A DNA stretch of 64,000 bases from Streptomyces sp. SID9727 (GCF_010550605.1 NZ_JAAGNI010000245.1:1-64000); one strand, 5' to 3'; positions 26,608-35,524 are shown, numbered from the stretch's first letter. The notes: generated from the sequence alone by a model not told the origin. Numbers and translations are program-made.

Positions 26608-28050
26608 TTGTTCGATCCGGACTTGTCGGCATCGGTTTTTCGTGAGCGGCGGGGCCGGCGGGCCGACTTCATGGAGATCTTCGCCGAACGGGTGGCCACC
26701 TCGGCGATGACGGCCCGAGGTGACAAGATCGTCGATTCGGTCTCCGGCCGGGAAGAGGGCCTCGGGGTCCGCGCGCGACGCGGCGCGACGTATGGCTTCG
26801 GCCACACGTCGGACCTCGCCCCCGCGTCGGTCCTGGAAGTCACCCGCCAGGCGCTGGCTTCGCTGGCCTCTCCTGCCTCCCATCGGGCGACCGTCGTGCC
26901 GGAAACGGGCGGGGCTCCGGCGGAGTACCCCGTGGACTGCGGACCGGCGGACGCCTCCGGCCGGCCGGAGGACGGCTGGACCGAGGAGGACGGGACCGGG
27001 GACACGCGCCTCCGGCACGCCGGACTGCTGCGTTCCGTCGCGGACCTGGCCGGGGACGGCGGCGACCGGCTCGTCTCCGTATCCGCCGTCCTGCGCGGCG
27101 AGCGGCGCGTCGTGCGGATCGCGGACTCCGCGGGCGGGCACGCGGTGCACCGGACCGGCCGTGAGCGCTTGGCCGTCACCGCGGTGGTGGGGCCGCGTAC
27201 GGAACCGGTCGCCGCCCGGGCCTCCATCGGGCTCAACGGCCTCGGTGCGCGCCTCGGTCAGGCCGACGTGCGCGCGACCGTCGGCGAGGCACTGCGCAGA
27301 GCGCGCGCACGCGCCTCGGCCTCCCCCGCTCCGGTCGGCGAGATGCCGGTGATCCTCGCGCCCGGCACCGGAGCCGTCCTCATCCACGAGGCGTGCGGGC
27401 ACGGCCTGGAGGCCGATCACCTGGCCCGCCGCAGCTCCGTCTTCCACGGCCTGCTCGGCCGGCGGCTCGGTCCTGCCGGCCTGACGCTGGTGGACGACGC
27501 ATCGGTCGACGGGGCGTGGGGCAGCTACGCGTACGACGACGAGGGGCAGCCGGGGCGCCGCACGGTACTGATCGAGGACGGGGTGCTGGTCGACTACCTG
27601 TGGGACCGGTCCCACGCCCGCGCCGAGCCGGGCGCCGTGCCCGCCAACGGCAGGCGCCAGAACTACCAGTGCCAGCCCATGCCCAGGATGTCGAACCTGC
27701 TGGTCCTGGCGGGCGGTACCGCACCGCAGGACATCATCGCCGACACTCCGCACGGCATTTACGTGGCGCGGCTGGGGGACGGCCGGGTGAACACCGCGAC
27801 GGGGGCCTTCGTCTTCGCCGCGAAGGAGACGTACGCGATCCGCCGGGGGCGGCTCTGCGAGCCGCTGGCCGACTGCAGCCTGATCGGCACCGGACCCGAG
27901 GTGCTGCGTGAGATCGATGCCATCGGCACCGACTTCGCCCTGGGGCCGCCCGGCATCTGCGGCAAGGACGGCCAGGCGCTGCCCGTGGGGTACGGGCAGC
28001 CCACCCTGCGGGTGCGGCGCGGACTGCGGGTCGGGGGGACCGCCCTGTGA
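26608..28050 (+). CDS. TldD-family metallopeptidase subunit
   Basis: A 480-residue TldD protein, start TTG 26608. The active-site zinc motif H260-E261-x3-H265 is in LIHEACGHGLEAD. The third ligand, a cysteine, is in LADCSLIGTG near the C-terminus, and the conserved GICGKDGQALPVGYGQPTLRV tail follows. TldD pairs with TldE to form a protease tunnel that degrades unfolded peptides; in microcin B17 production it removes the leader. Placed divergently to the precursor gene, this pair is the likely leader peptidase. Its stop overlaps the tldE start. Confidence 0.88.
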   Translation: MFDPDLSASVFRERRGRRADFMEIFAERVATSAMTARGDKIVDSVSGREEGLGVRARRGATYGFGHTSDLAPASVLEVTRQALASLASPASHRATVVPETGGAPAEYPVDCGPADASGRPEDGWTEEDGTGDTRLRHAGLLRSVADLAGDGGDRLVSVSAVLRGERRVVRIADSAGGHAVHRTGRERLAVTAVVGPRTEPVAARASIGLNGLGARLGQADVRATVGEALRRARARASASPAPVGEMPVILAPGTGAVLIHEACGHGLEADHLARRSSVFHGLLGRRLGPAGLTLVDDASVDGAWGSYAYDDEGQPGRRTVLIEDGVLVDYLWDRSHARAEPGAVPANGRRQNYQCQPMPRMSNLLVLAGGTAPQDIIADTPHGIYVARLGDGRVNTATGAFVFAAKETYAIRRGRLCEPLADCSLIGTGPEVLREIDAIGTDFALGPPGICGKDGQALPVGYGQPTLRVRRGLRVGGTAL

Positions 28051-29405
28051 GCGGGCGGGCGGACGGCGCCGTGCTGCGCATCGGACGCGAGGCCGTCGAG
28101 CACGCGTTGCCGGGCGAGCAGGTCGAGGCGTTCGTGGCGAGAGGTACCGACTCCCAGATCATCGTCCGGGAACAGACCGTGGAAGCGGTGACCCACTCCG
28201 ACAGCGGCGGTGTGGGCGTACGGGTCGTCGTCGACGGCCGGGTGGGCTTCGCGCACACCAGCGGGTTCGGACGCGCCGCGCTGGCCCAGGTGGTCGCCGA
28301 CGCGAGGGACAACGCCCGGCACACCGACAGACAGGGTCCGGTGGGGCTCCCGGGCCCGGACGGCACGGCCGCCGCCGACATCGATCTGTGGAGCCAGGAC
28401 TGCGTGGAGACTGGGTTCGGGACGAAGGTCGCCCTCTGCCGTGAGCTGGAGCGCCTCGTCACGGCCTCGCCCGCGGTGCGCGGCGTGAAGTCGGTGCGCT
28501 GGGGAGACGCGGCGGCCGAGTCCGCGGTGGTGTCGACGGAGGGGGTGGCGAGCTACTCGCGGCGGACGTCCTGCTTCCTGTCCACCTATGTCCTGGGCAC
28601 GGTGGAGACCGGAGGGACGAGCACCGCGACGGGGCACACCGTCGCACGCGCGCCGGCCGGGCTCGACCTCCCCGGCGCGGCCCGGGAGGCGCTGGGCGCG
28701 CTGCCGCTGTCCGTGTCCGGGCTGCCGCGTTCCCAGGTGCTGCCCGTCCTGTTCGACCCGGCCGTCACGGCGGCGTTCCTCACCGTGGTGTGCGACGTCC
28801 TGCACCGCCGGCCGGTCCGAGGACGGGGGCAGGCCTTCGGGGCGGAGGAACCCGGCGCGCCGGTGGCCTCCCCGCACGTCACGCTCGTGGACGACCCGAC
28901 GGACCCGCTGAGTTTCGGGGCGGCCCGGTACGACGCGGAGGGCATGGCCACGCGGCGCAACATCCTCATCGACCGGGGGCGGGCGGCCCATCGGCTGCAC
29001 GATTCGTCGAGCGCCGGGCGGGCGGGAGCGGCGTCCAACGGCGCCGCCGTACGGGCCGGTTACAAGAGTCTGCCGCGCGCCGCGGCCAGGGCGCTCAGCC
29101 TGATGCCGGGCGGCCTCGACCGCTCCGCGCTGATCGCCGGGGTGTCGCACGGGTTCCTCGTGCAGAGCATCAGTGGGCTGGCGGCCGGGACCGACCCGCT
29201 GCGCGGCAGCTTCTCGGCCGCCGCGAGCGGAAGGATGATCCGGAACGGTGAGCCGGCGGAGTACGTTCCCCACTGCACCCTCGCGTCGACCCTCACCGAC
29301 GCGCTCGGCGACATCTCCGCGACGGGCGCCGACGTCCGCGCTTTCCCCGGCCAGGCCAAAGGCATGACGGTGTTGATCGGACGGATGTCCCTGGGGACGC
29401 GTTGA
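28047..29405 (+). CDS. TldE/PmbA-family peptidase partner
   Basis: A 452-residue TldE-type protein, overlapping tldD by 4 nt (GTGA). It lacks the HExxxH zinc motif, as expected for TldE, which completes the proteolytic chamber. Family segments include TGFGTKVALCRELERL, SLPRAAARALSLMPGG and the late glycine-rich HGFLVQSISGLAAGTDPLRG. It is co-translated with tldD. Together they should cut the leader from the modified peptide. A strong terminator follows. Confidence 0.85.
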   Translation: MSGRADGAVLRIGREAVEHALPGEQVEAFVARGTDSQIIVREQTVEAVTHSDSGGVGVRVVVDGRVGFAHTSGFGRAALAQVVADARDNARHTDRQGPVGLPGPDGTAAADIDLWSQDCVETGFGTKVALCRELERLVTASPAVRGVKSVRWGDAAAESAVVSTEGVASYSRRTSCFLSTYVLGTVETGGTSTATGHTVARAPAGLDLPGAAREALGALPLSVSGLPRSQVLPVLFDPAVTAAFLTVVCDVLHRRPVRGRGQAFGAEEPGAPVASPHVTLVDDPTDPLSFGAARYDAEGMATRRNILIDRGRAAHRLHDSSSAGRAGAASNGAAVRAGYKSLPRAAARALSLMPGGLDRSALIAGVSHGFLVQSISGLAAGTDPLRGSFSAAASGRMIRNGEPAEYVPHCTLASTLTDALGDISATGADVRAFPGQAKGMTVLIGRMSLGTR

Positions 29406-29423
29406 CCGCACCCGGAGCACGAA

Positions 29424-29461
29424 GAAGCCCCTGACCTGTGCTTCCGCAGGTCAGGGGCTTC
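29424..29461. terminator. Bidirectional terminator between tldE and tRNA-His
   Basis: GAAGCCCCTGACCTG (29424-29438) pairs perfectly with CAGGTCAGGGGCTTC (29447-29461) over an 8-nt loop. It serves tldE (+) and, read on the other strand, the tRNA-His transcript. Confidence 0.85.
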
Positions 29462-29470
29462 TCCTGAGAG

Positions 29471-29544
29471 GGTGAGTAACGGGACTCGAACCCGCGACAT
29501 CCTGGACCACAACCAGGTGCTCTACCATCTGAGCTATACCCACC
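29471..29544 (-). tRNA. tRNA-His (anticodon GTG)
   Basis: The minus strand folds as a tRNA: acceptor stem GTGGGTA/TACTCAC, D-arm AGCTCAGATGGTAGAGC, anticodon stem-loop CCTGG-TTGTGGT-CCAGG with GTG, and T-arm CGGGTTCGAGTCCCG. The discriminator base is C and a G precedes position 1, both hallmarks of tRNA-His. CCA is not encoded in full. Its 3' end faces the peptide cluster. Confidence 0.95.
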
Positions 29545-29658
29545 GCGTCCGGGCGTTTCCGACCGGCCGAGAAAAAGTGTACAGGGTCTGGGAGGGTGCT
29601 CGCGCACTCATTTCCCGGCGGGGGGCCGCGGCCCCCGGGAGGGCCGTGACCAGCGCCT

Positions 29659-30261
29659 TCAGGGGCGCGGCCGGGAGACCCGCGCGGCGGCCGCCCTCGC
29701 CTGCTCGGAGTCCGGGCCGGGCTGCGGGACGAAGACCGCCTCGCGGTAGTACCGCAGCTCCGTGATCGAGTCGCGGATGTCGGCGAGCGCCCGGTGGTTG
29801 CCGTTCTTCTCCGGACTGTTGAAGTACGCCCTCGGGTACCAGCGGCGGGACAGCTCCTTGATGGAGGAGACGTCCACGATCCGGTAGTGGAGGTAACCCT
29901 CCAGGAGGGGCATGTCCCGGGACAGGAAGCCGCGGTCGGTGCCGACCGAGTTCCCGCACAGGGGCGCCCTGCCGGGCTCCTTCACGTGCTCGCGCACGTA
30001 GGCGAGGACCTGCTCCTCGGCGTCGGCCAGCGTCGTGCCGCCGGCCAGTTCGTCGAGGAGGCCCGAGGCGGTGTGCATCTGCCGCACCACCTCGGGCATG
30101 GTCTCCAGCGCCGCGTCCGGCGGGCGGATCACGATGTCCACCCCTTCGCCGAGCACGTTCAGCTCCGAGTCGGTGACCAGCGCGGCCACCTCGATGAGTG
30201 CGTCTTCCGCCAACGAGAGCCCGGTCATCTCGCAGTCGATCCACACCATGCGGTCGTTCAT
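29659..30261 (-). CDS. orn: Oligoribonuclease
   Basis: A 200-residue DEDDh 3'-5' exonuclease that degrades short RNA oligomers (including pGpG from cyclic di-GMP) to mononucleotides. WIDCEMTGL carries the first Asp and Glu, [12 protein letters not shown] a further Asp, and [12 protein letters not shown] the catalytic His and Asp. Start ATG 30261 (MNDRMVWID); a GTG three codons upstream overlaps its GGAGG. It lies downstream of adpA, an arrangement known in S. coelicolor, where orn is needed for normal development. Confidence 0.95.
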   Translation of the reverse strand: MNDRMVWIDCEMTGLSLAEDALIEVAALVTDSELNVLGEGVDIVIRPPDAALETMPEVVRQMHTASGLLDELAGGTTLADAEEQVLAYVREHVKEPGRAPLCGNSVGTDRGFLSRDMPLLEGYLHYRIVDVSSIKELSRRWYPRAYFNSPEKNGNHRALADIRDSITELRYYREAVFVPQPGPDSEQARAAAARVSRPRP

Positions 30262-30273
30262 GGCCTCCACCCT

Positions 30274-30350
30274 AGGGCCTGTCTGAAAGTTCCCGTCGTC
30301 CGCCCGGAGGACGGGCCGGGGCGGCAGACGGGAATTGTCGGACAGGCCCT
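30274..30350. repeat. Imperfect inverted-repeat element (MITE-like)
   Basis: AGGGCCTGTCTGA (from 30274) and its inverted counterpart ending TCGGACAGGCCCT (30350) start a long imperfect hairpin that continues through TTCCCGTC and CCGCCC on both sides. It fills most of the gap between adpA (ends 30353) and orn, both on the minus strand. It could be a small non-autonomous mobile element now acting as a terminator or processing site between the two genes. Confidence 0.6.
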
Positions 30351-30352
30351 GT

Positions 30353-31555
30353 CTACGGGGCGCTCCGCTGCCCGGGCAGGGCCGGGCGCCCCGGGGCGAA
30401 GACGTCGGTGCCCGCCTTCGTCTCCAGCGCCGCGGGTGCGGCGCCGGACGGGCCGGGGACGGCGGGACGGCGGCTCTGGGCGGTGCCCTGGCTGGGCACC
30501 GCCACCTCCGTCACCATGACCGGCTCCGGTGCCCCGCCCTGCGGACGGCGGGTTCGGTAGGCGGCCCGGTACGCGGCGGGGGAGGAGCCGAGCTGGCGGC
30601 GGAAGTGCCCGCGCAGCGCGACCGGCGAGCGGAAGCCGCAGCGGCCCGCGACCTCGTCCACCGAGTAGTCCGACGTCTCCAGGAGGCGCTGCGCCTGCAG
30701 CACCCGCTGGGTGATCAGCCACTGGAGCGGTGCGCTGCCCGTCAGCGAGCGGAACCTCCGGTCGAAGGTCCGCCGGCTCATGTAGGCGCGCGCGGCCAGC
30801 GTCTCCACGTCGAACTGCTCGTGCAGATGCTCCAGCGCCCAGGCGACGACCTCGGCGAGCGGGTCGGAGCCGATCTCTTCAGGTAAAGACCTGTCGAGGT
30901 AGCGCTCCTGACCGCCACTGCGCCGGGGCGGCACGACGAGCCGGCGGGCGAGTGCCCCGGCGGCCTCCGTGCCGTGGTCCGAGCGGACTATGTGCAGACA
31001 CAGGTCGATGCCGGCCGCCGTCCCGGCGGAGGTCAGCACGTCGCCGTCGTCCACGAACAGTTCGCGTGGGTCGACGTGCACCGACGGATAGCGCTTGGCC
31101 AGCGTCGGTGCGTACATCCAGTGGGTGGTGGCCGGGCGGCCGTCCAGCAGCCCGGCGGCGGCGAGCACGAAGGCCCCCGTGCACAGGCCGACGATGCGGG
31201 CGCCCTCCTCATGGGCGCGGCGCAGGGCGTCCAGCGCCTCGACGGGCGGCGGGGAGGTGATCGAGCGCCAGGCGGGCACCACGACGGTGCCGGCCCTGCT
31301 GATCGCCTCCAGCCCGTAGGGCGCGGTCAGTTCGAGTCCTCCGGTGGTGCGCAGCGGTCCCTCTTCGCCGCTGCACACGAGCAACCGGTAGCGCGGAACT
31401 CCCGCGTCCTGGCGGTCGATTCCGAACACCGACAGCGGAATGGAGCTCTCGAAGATGGGGCCACCGCTGAAGAGCAGGACGGCGACGACTTCCCGGCGTC
31501 GTCTTCCGCCCAGCTTCCTTACAGCCTCCGTTGCGGTGGCGGAGTCCTGGCTCAT
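30353..31555 (-). CDS. adpA: AdpA, global developmental regulator (AraC family with DJ-1/PfpI-like domain)
   Basis: 400 residues. The N-terminal half (about 25-200) is a DJ-1/PfpI-type dimerisation domain ([36 protein letters not shown]). The C-terminal AraC domain (about 230-320) has [20 protein letters not shown] and [20 protein letters not shown]. AdpA switches on sporulation and secondary-metabolism genes, binding TGGCSNGWWY. The codon at 30884-30886 is TTA, a leucine in RSLPEE between the domains, so translation needs the bldA tRNA, as in other streptomycetes. A Pro/Ala-rich C-terminal tail is typical. The upstream 0.9-kb gap is usual for this gene. Confidence 0.96.
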   Translation of the reverse strand: MSQDSATATEAVRKLGGRRRREVVAVLLFSGGPIFESSIPLSVFGIDRQDAGVPRYRLLVCSGEEGPLRTTGGLELTAPYGLEAISRAGTVVVPAWRSITSPPPVEALDALRRAHEEGARIVGLCTGAFVLAAAGLLDGRPATTHWMYAPTLAKRYPSVHVDPRELFVDDGDVLTSAGTAAGIDLCLHIVRSDHGTEAAGALARRLVVPPRRSGGQERYLDRSLPEEIGSDPLAEVVAWALEHLHEQFDVETLAARAYMSRRTFDRRFRSLTGSAPLQWLITQRVLQAQRLLETSDYSVDEVAGRCGFRSPVALRGHFRRQLGSSPAAYRAAYRTRRPQGGAPEPVMVTEVAVPSQGTAQSRRPAVPGPSGAAPAALETKAGTDVFAPGRPALPGQRSAP

Positions 31556-32469
31556 GACGCTAAGCCCCCCTCGGTGTTCGCGTCTTCCTGGTCCTTACGG
31601 GCCTGTCGCACCTGCACATGTCCCCTCGGTCGTGCACGAGTCCCCGGCCTTCGACGCCCAAGATCGAATCTACTGCGTCCCGTGGTGCCGTCGTGACAAG
31701 TTCACCAACCGGCTCATTGTCGACAAGGCAACCTGGCGGGAAGCGTTCGATCACGAAGCGTTTCACTCGCGGCTCGTGCAGGGAAGTGCGTCCGGCGTTG
31801 ATGGCCCGTCCCCATTGGGCGGAAGCGTACCGGGCGGTCTCTTCCTGCCTGGTGGCAAGGGGGTTGATCGGCCATTTCGACAAGGAATGGACCGGTCCTT
31901 GAAGTTGGCTGAAAATGTACGGTCGCGTGTGCGGAAATCAGTCGTTCTACCGGCGCACAACCCGGGGCGCCCGTCCGCCTCTGCGCGCCCCCGCGCAGGG
32001 ATCGGCGGCCCCTGCGGCGGGGCCGGCGCGCCCGGCCGGGGACCGGTCCGGGCGGGCAGCCGAATACCGCTCTACCGGCCGCCCCGGGAGCAGACCGCGC
32101 GGTGGGTTCCGGACGGACCCCGAGAGTCGGCCGACTCCCCCGGAAGGGTGGGTTCCGCTCCTCGCGGGCGACGCCCCAGGACCGTCGGCGCGAGCCCCTC
32201 CGGGACGGTTCCGCCAAGCGCCGCAAGGGGCCGTAGCGGTGGCCGGTACGTCTGTGTAGAGGGCAACCGGCATTGCCATCGGGGCCCGGTCTCGGGCATG
32301 CTCCGGAAAACGCCGCACGCGCCGTGCGCGGGGCGGGCAATGGAGGAGTGGCGCCGTACCCTTGGGGGTAAGGGGTTGGGAAGATGATTCCCGGACACCA
32401 CGACACCGCCCCGCTGACGCACCTTCCCACGCCGCTCTCCTCACGAGGACTCTCTTCGCCGAGACACCG
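31556..32469. promoter_or_regulatory. Long non-coding region upstream of adpA
   Basis: 914 nt with no convincing gene on either strand. It separates adpA (-) from the divergent universal stress protein. Long leaders are typical of adpA, whose promoter receives several inputs. The part nearest adpA (about 31600-31960) is less GC-rich than the rest. A near-consensus AdpA site lies at 31734-31743. The segment from about 31960 to 32330 is very GC-rich without clear signals. Confidence 0.6.
31734..31743 (+). promoter_or_regulatory. Near-consensus AdpA-binding sequence
   Basis: TGGCGGGAAG matches nine of ten positions of TGGCSNGWWY (last base G instead of a pyrimidine), about 180 nt upstream of the adpA start. 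AdpA represses its own gene in S. griseus through such sites; a single 10-bp match is weak evidence. Confidence 0.35.
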
Positions 32470-32991
32470 ATGGCCGGTCACGAAATCCCCGAACCCGCGG
32501 ACCGCAAGCAGGTAGCCGACGCCTTGTCGGACCCGCTGGCGGCCGAACAAGCGCGCCGTCCGTGCGATCCCGCCTTCCGGCATGGGGTCGTCGTCGGCTT
32601 CGACGGCTCGACGTCCAGCGAGCGGGCCCTCGCCTATGCGATCGGCATGTCCCGCAGGACGGGCTCCGGTCTGATCATCGTCCATGTCGCCAACCGGCTG
32701 CCGACCACGGTCTGGGCGGGCTGCGAGCCCCCCGTCTTCGTCGACGTGCCGGACCACCGCACCGAGGTCCTGGGCCTGGAGCTCGCCTGCGCGGACTACC
32801 TCGCCGAGGTGCCCTGGGTGCTCGTGGAGCGCGGCGGTGACATCTGCCACGAGTTGGAGGAGGTCGGCCGGGAGTACTCGGCGGACGCCATCGTGGTGGG
32901 CTCCACCCACGGCCTGGTGGGCAAGATCTTCGGCTCGGTGGCCGGCCGGCTGGCCCGCCGCGCCCAGCGGCCGGTCGTGGTCATCCCGTAG
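32470..32991 (+). CDS. Universal stress protein, UspA family
   Basis: A 173-residue cytoplasmic protein. It has one Usp fold: the strand VVVGFDGSTSSERAL at the start and the nucleotide-binding glycine motif G-S-x(n)-G-K-I-F-G-S-V at the end (VVGSTHGLVGKIFGSVAGRL). The glycine and serine residues fit the ATP-binding Usp subgroup. It is a single domain, not the tandem form common in actinobacteria. The likely role is stress adaptation; no partner is indicated. A strong hairpin follows. Confidence 0.85.
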   Translation: MAGHEIPEPADRKQVADALSDPLAAEQARRPCDPAFRHGVVVGFDGSTSSERALAYAIGMSRRTGSGLIIVHVANRLPTTVWAGCEPPVFVDVPDHRTEVLGLELACADYLAEVPWVLVERGGDICHELEEVGREYSADAIVVGSTHGLVGKIFGSVAGRLARRAQRPVVVIP

Positions 32992-33094
32992 CCGTCCGGG
33001 CGACTCCCCGGGCCCGTGGCGTCAACTCGCCTGTGGAAAACGCCGCGTGGGCCCTTCCCGGCCGCCCCGGGGCCGATTCCGGGCCGTACGCCGA

Positions 33095-33123
33095 AGGCCC
33101 CGCGGTCACCGACCGCGGGGCCT
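33095..33123. terminator. Terminator between uspA-like gene and glmS
   Basis: AGGCCCCGCGGTC (33095-33107) pairs perfectly with GACCGCGGGGCCT (33111-33123) across a 3-nt loop, between two converging genes, so it should terminate on both strands. Confidence 0.85.
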
Positions 33124-33139
33124 CGTCTTCGGAACGTGA

Positions 33140-34969
33140 CTACTCGACGGTGACCGACTTGGCCAGGTTGCGGGGCTTGTCGATGTCCCGGCCCATGGCC
33201 AGTGCCGTGTGGTAGGCGAAGAGCTGGAGCGGGATGCCCATGAGGATCGGGTCCAGCTCGTTCTCGTTCTTCGGCACCACGATGGTGTGGTCGGCCTTCT
33301 CCTGGACCTGGTGGGCCACCGCGAGGATGCGGCCGCTGCGGGCCTTGATCTCCTCCATGGCGGCGCGGTTCTTCTCCAGCAGGTCGTCGTCCGGCACGAT
33401 CGCCACGGTCGGCATCGCGGGCTCGATCAGGGCGAGGGGGCCGTGCTTCAGCTCGGAGGCGGGGTAGGCCTCGGCGTGGATGTACGAGACCTCCTTGAGC
33501 TTCAGCGACGCCTCGCGGGCCACGGGGTATCCGCGCACCCGGCCGATGAACATCATCGACTTCGCGTCCGCGTATTCGGCGGCCAGCCGCTTGATCTCGT
33601 CCTCGCCCGCCAGGATCTCGCTGATCTGGGCGGGCAGCCTGCGCAGGCCCTCGATGATCCGCTTGCCGTCGGCGACCGACAGGTCCCGGATGCGGCCCAG
33701 GTGCAGGGCGAGCAGCGCGAAGGCGACCACGGTGTTGGTGAAGCACTTGGTGGAGACCACGCACACCTCGGGGCCCGCGTGCACGTACGTGCCGCCGTCC
33801 GCCTCCCGGGCGATCGCCGAGCCGACCACGTTGACCACACCGAGGACCCGGGCGCCCTTGCGCTTCAGCTCCTGGACGGCGGCCAGCACGTCGTACGTCT
33901 CACCGGACTGCGAGACCGCGACGTACAGCGTGTCGGGGTCCACGACCGGGTTGCGGTAGCGGAACTCGGAGGCGGGCTCGGCGTCCGCGGGGATGCGGGC
34001 CAGCTCCTCGATCAGCTGGGCGCCGATCTGGCCCGCGTGGTACGAGGTGCCGCAGCCCAGGATCTTGATCCGGCGGACCCCGCGCGCCTCGCGGGCGTCC
34101 AGGTTGAGGCCGCCCAGGTGCACCGTGGAGAACCGGTCGTCGATCCGTCCGCGCAGCACCCGGTCGACGGCGTCCGCCTGCTCCGAGATCTCCTTGTGCA
34201 TGTACGTGTCGTGGCCGCCCATGTCGTACGACTCGGCCTCCCACTCCACGGTGGTCGGCGTGGCCGTCGTGGTCGAGCCCTCCGTGGTGTACGTACGGAA
34301 GTCGTCGGCCTTCAGGGTGGCCATCTCGCCGTCGTCCAGGGTGACGACCTGGCGGGTGTGGGCGACCAGGGCGGCGACGTCGGACGCGACGAACATCTCC
34401 TTCTCGCCGATGCCGAGGACGACCGGGGAGCCGTTGCGGGCGACCACGATGCGGTCGTTGAAGTCGGCGTGCAGGACGGCGATGCCGTAGGTGCCCTCGA
34501 CGGAGCGCAGGGCCTCGCGGACCTTCTCCTCCAGGGTCCCGGCGTCCGAGCGGGCGATCAGGTGGACCAGCACCTCGGTGTCGGTCTCGGAGAGGAAGAC
34601 GACGCCCTCGGCGGTCAGCCGGGTGCGCAGCTCGGCGGCGTTGTCGATGATCCCGTTGTGGACGACGGCGACCTTGCCCTCCGCGTCCAGGTGCGGGTGG
34701 GCGTTCTCGTCGCTGGGGGCGCCGTGGGTCGCCCAGCGGGTGTGGGCGATGCCGGTCGTGCCGGCGAAGCGCTTGGGGACCCGGGACTCCAGCTCGCGGA
34801 CCCGGCCCTTGGCCTTGACCGACTTCAGCGCGGCGGGCTTCCCGGCCGCGGGCTTCCCGGTGATCACGATCCCGGCGGAGTCGTAACCCCGGTACTCCAG
34901 CCGCTGCAGGCCCTCCAGCAGCAGCGGGGCCACGTCACGCTTTCCGATGTAACCGACGATTCCGCACAT
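33140..34969 (-). CDS. glmS: Glutamine-fructose-6-phosphate aminotransferase (isomerising)
   Basis: A 609-residue enzyme that makes glucosamine-6-phosphate from fructose-6-phosphate and glutamine, the entry to cell-wall amino sugars. Cys2 (MCGIVGYIG) is the nucleophile of the N-terminal glutaminase domain (about 1-220). Two SIS sugar-isomerase domains follow (about 285-430 and 455-600), and the C-terminus ends KPRNLAKSVTVE as in GlmS. Its position near the GH20 hexosaminidase suggests a GlcNAc-linked locus; Streptomyces often carry a second copy elsewhere. Confidence 0.95.
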   Translation of the reverse strand: MCGIVGYIGKRDVAPLLLEGLQRLEYRGYDSAGIVITGKPAAGKPAALKSVKAKGRVRELESRVPKRFAGTTGIAHTRWATHGAPSDENAHPHLDAEGKVAVVHNGIIDNAAELRTRLTAEGVVFLSETDTEVLVHLIARSDAGTLEEKVREALRSVEGTYGIAVLHADFNDRIVVARNGSPVVLGIGEKEMFVASDVAALVAHTRQVVTLDDGEMATLKADDFRTYTTEGSTTTATPTTVEWEAESYDMGGHDTYMHKEISEQADAVDRVLRGRIDDRFSTVHLGGLNLDAREARGVRRIKILGCGTSYHAGQIGAQLIEELARIPADAEPASEFRYRNPVVDPDTLYVAVSQSGETYDVLAAVQELKRKGARVLGVVNVVGSAIAREADGGTYVHAGPEVCVVSTKCFTNTVVAFALLALHLGRIRDLSVADGKRIIEGLRRLPAQISEILAGEDEIKRLAAEYADAKSMMFIGRVRGYPVAREASLKLKEVSYIHAEAYPASELKHGPLALIEPAMPTVAIVPDDDLLEKNRAAMEEIKARSGRILAVAHQVQEKADHTIVVPKNENELDPILMGIPLQLFAYHTALAMGRDIDKPRNLAKSVTVE

Positions 34970-35027
34970 AGAGCGTTCTGTCCTCCGACGACGAACAAGT
35001 TAAGGGGTGCCCGGCCGTGAGGCGGCC

Positions 35028-35477
35028 TCAGCCGTAGACGATCCGGCGCAGCTGGCGGAGCGAGAGCTCCGGCGGCGCGACCGCGCGGTGCGGCAGTTCG
35101 GCCGCGATCCGCTCGAAGATCTCCGTGTTCACCAGGCCGCCGGCCTGCAGTTCGCGGTGGCGGCGGCGGACGAAGACCTCGGTCGTCTCGTCGAAGTACG
35201 CCAGCACGTCGAGGATCACCCGGGCGGCTTCGCCGCGGGGCAGCGTGGTGCTGCGCACCACGTGGTCAATGAGGTCGTCGTACGACGAGAGGCGTTCGAG
35301 CACCCGTCGATACTGCGGCGGAAGGAGGCTGAGCGCAACAATCCTGCCCGTTATCGGGCAGGGAAGCGCGATACTGACCCCCTTTTTCTGGCTTGGGTGG
35401 ATTTTGTGCGGGGTGCCGCAGGGGGTGGGGGAGGGGTCGGCGAGGAAGTGGTCGGAGCTGAAGGGGTGAATGTGCAC
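35028..35477 (-). CDS. Small conserved protein of unknown function
   Basis: Up to 149 residues from GTG 35477; the first 45 or so residues look non-conserved and the real start may be nearer LLPPQYRRVLERL. The C-terminal 95 residues form a compact helical protein with a string of charged residues (DDLIDHVVRST, RGEAARVILDVLAYFDETT). From memory, similar proteins occur between glmS and hexosaminidase genes in other streptomycetes. No function is known. It ends 58 nt before the glmS start and shares its strand. Confidence 0.6.
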   Translation of the reverse strand: MHIHPFSSDHFLADPSPTPCGTPHKIHPSQKKGVSIALPCPITGRIVALSLLPPQYRRVLERLSSYDDLIDHVVRSTTLPRGEAARVILDVLAYFDETTEVFVRRRHRELQAGGLVNTEIFERIAAELPHRAVAPPELSLRQLRRIVYG

Positions 35478-35524
35478 ATAAGCCGCAAAAGCTCATCAGG
35501 GCGCCTGGGTGACCAACGCCGGTA

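Noticed and set aside
29471..29544. Integration of the peptide cluster into tRNA-His as a genomic island
   Set aside because: I could not find a copy of the tRNA 3' end near 20-21 kb and no integrase is present, so there is no direct sign of site-specific integration.
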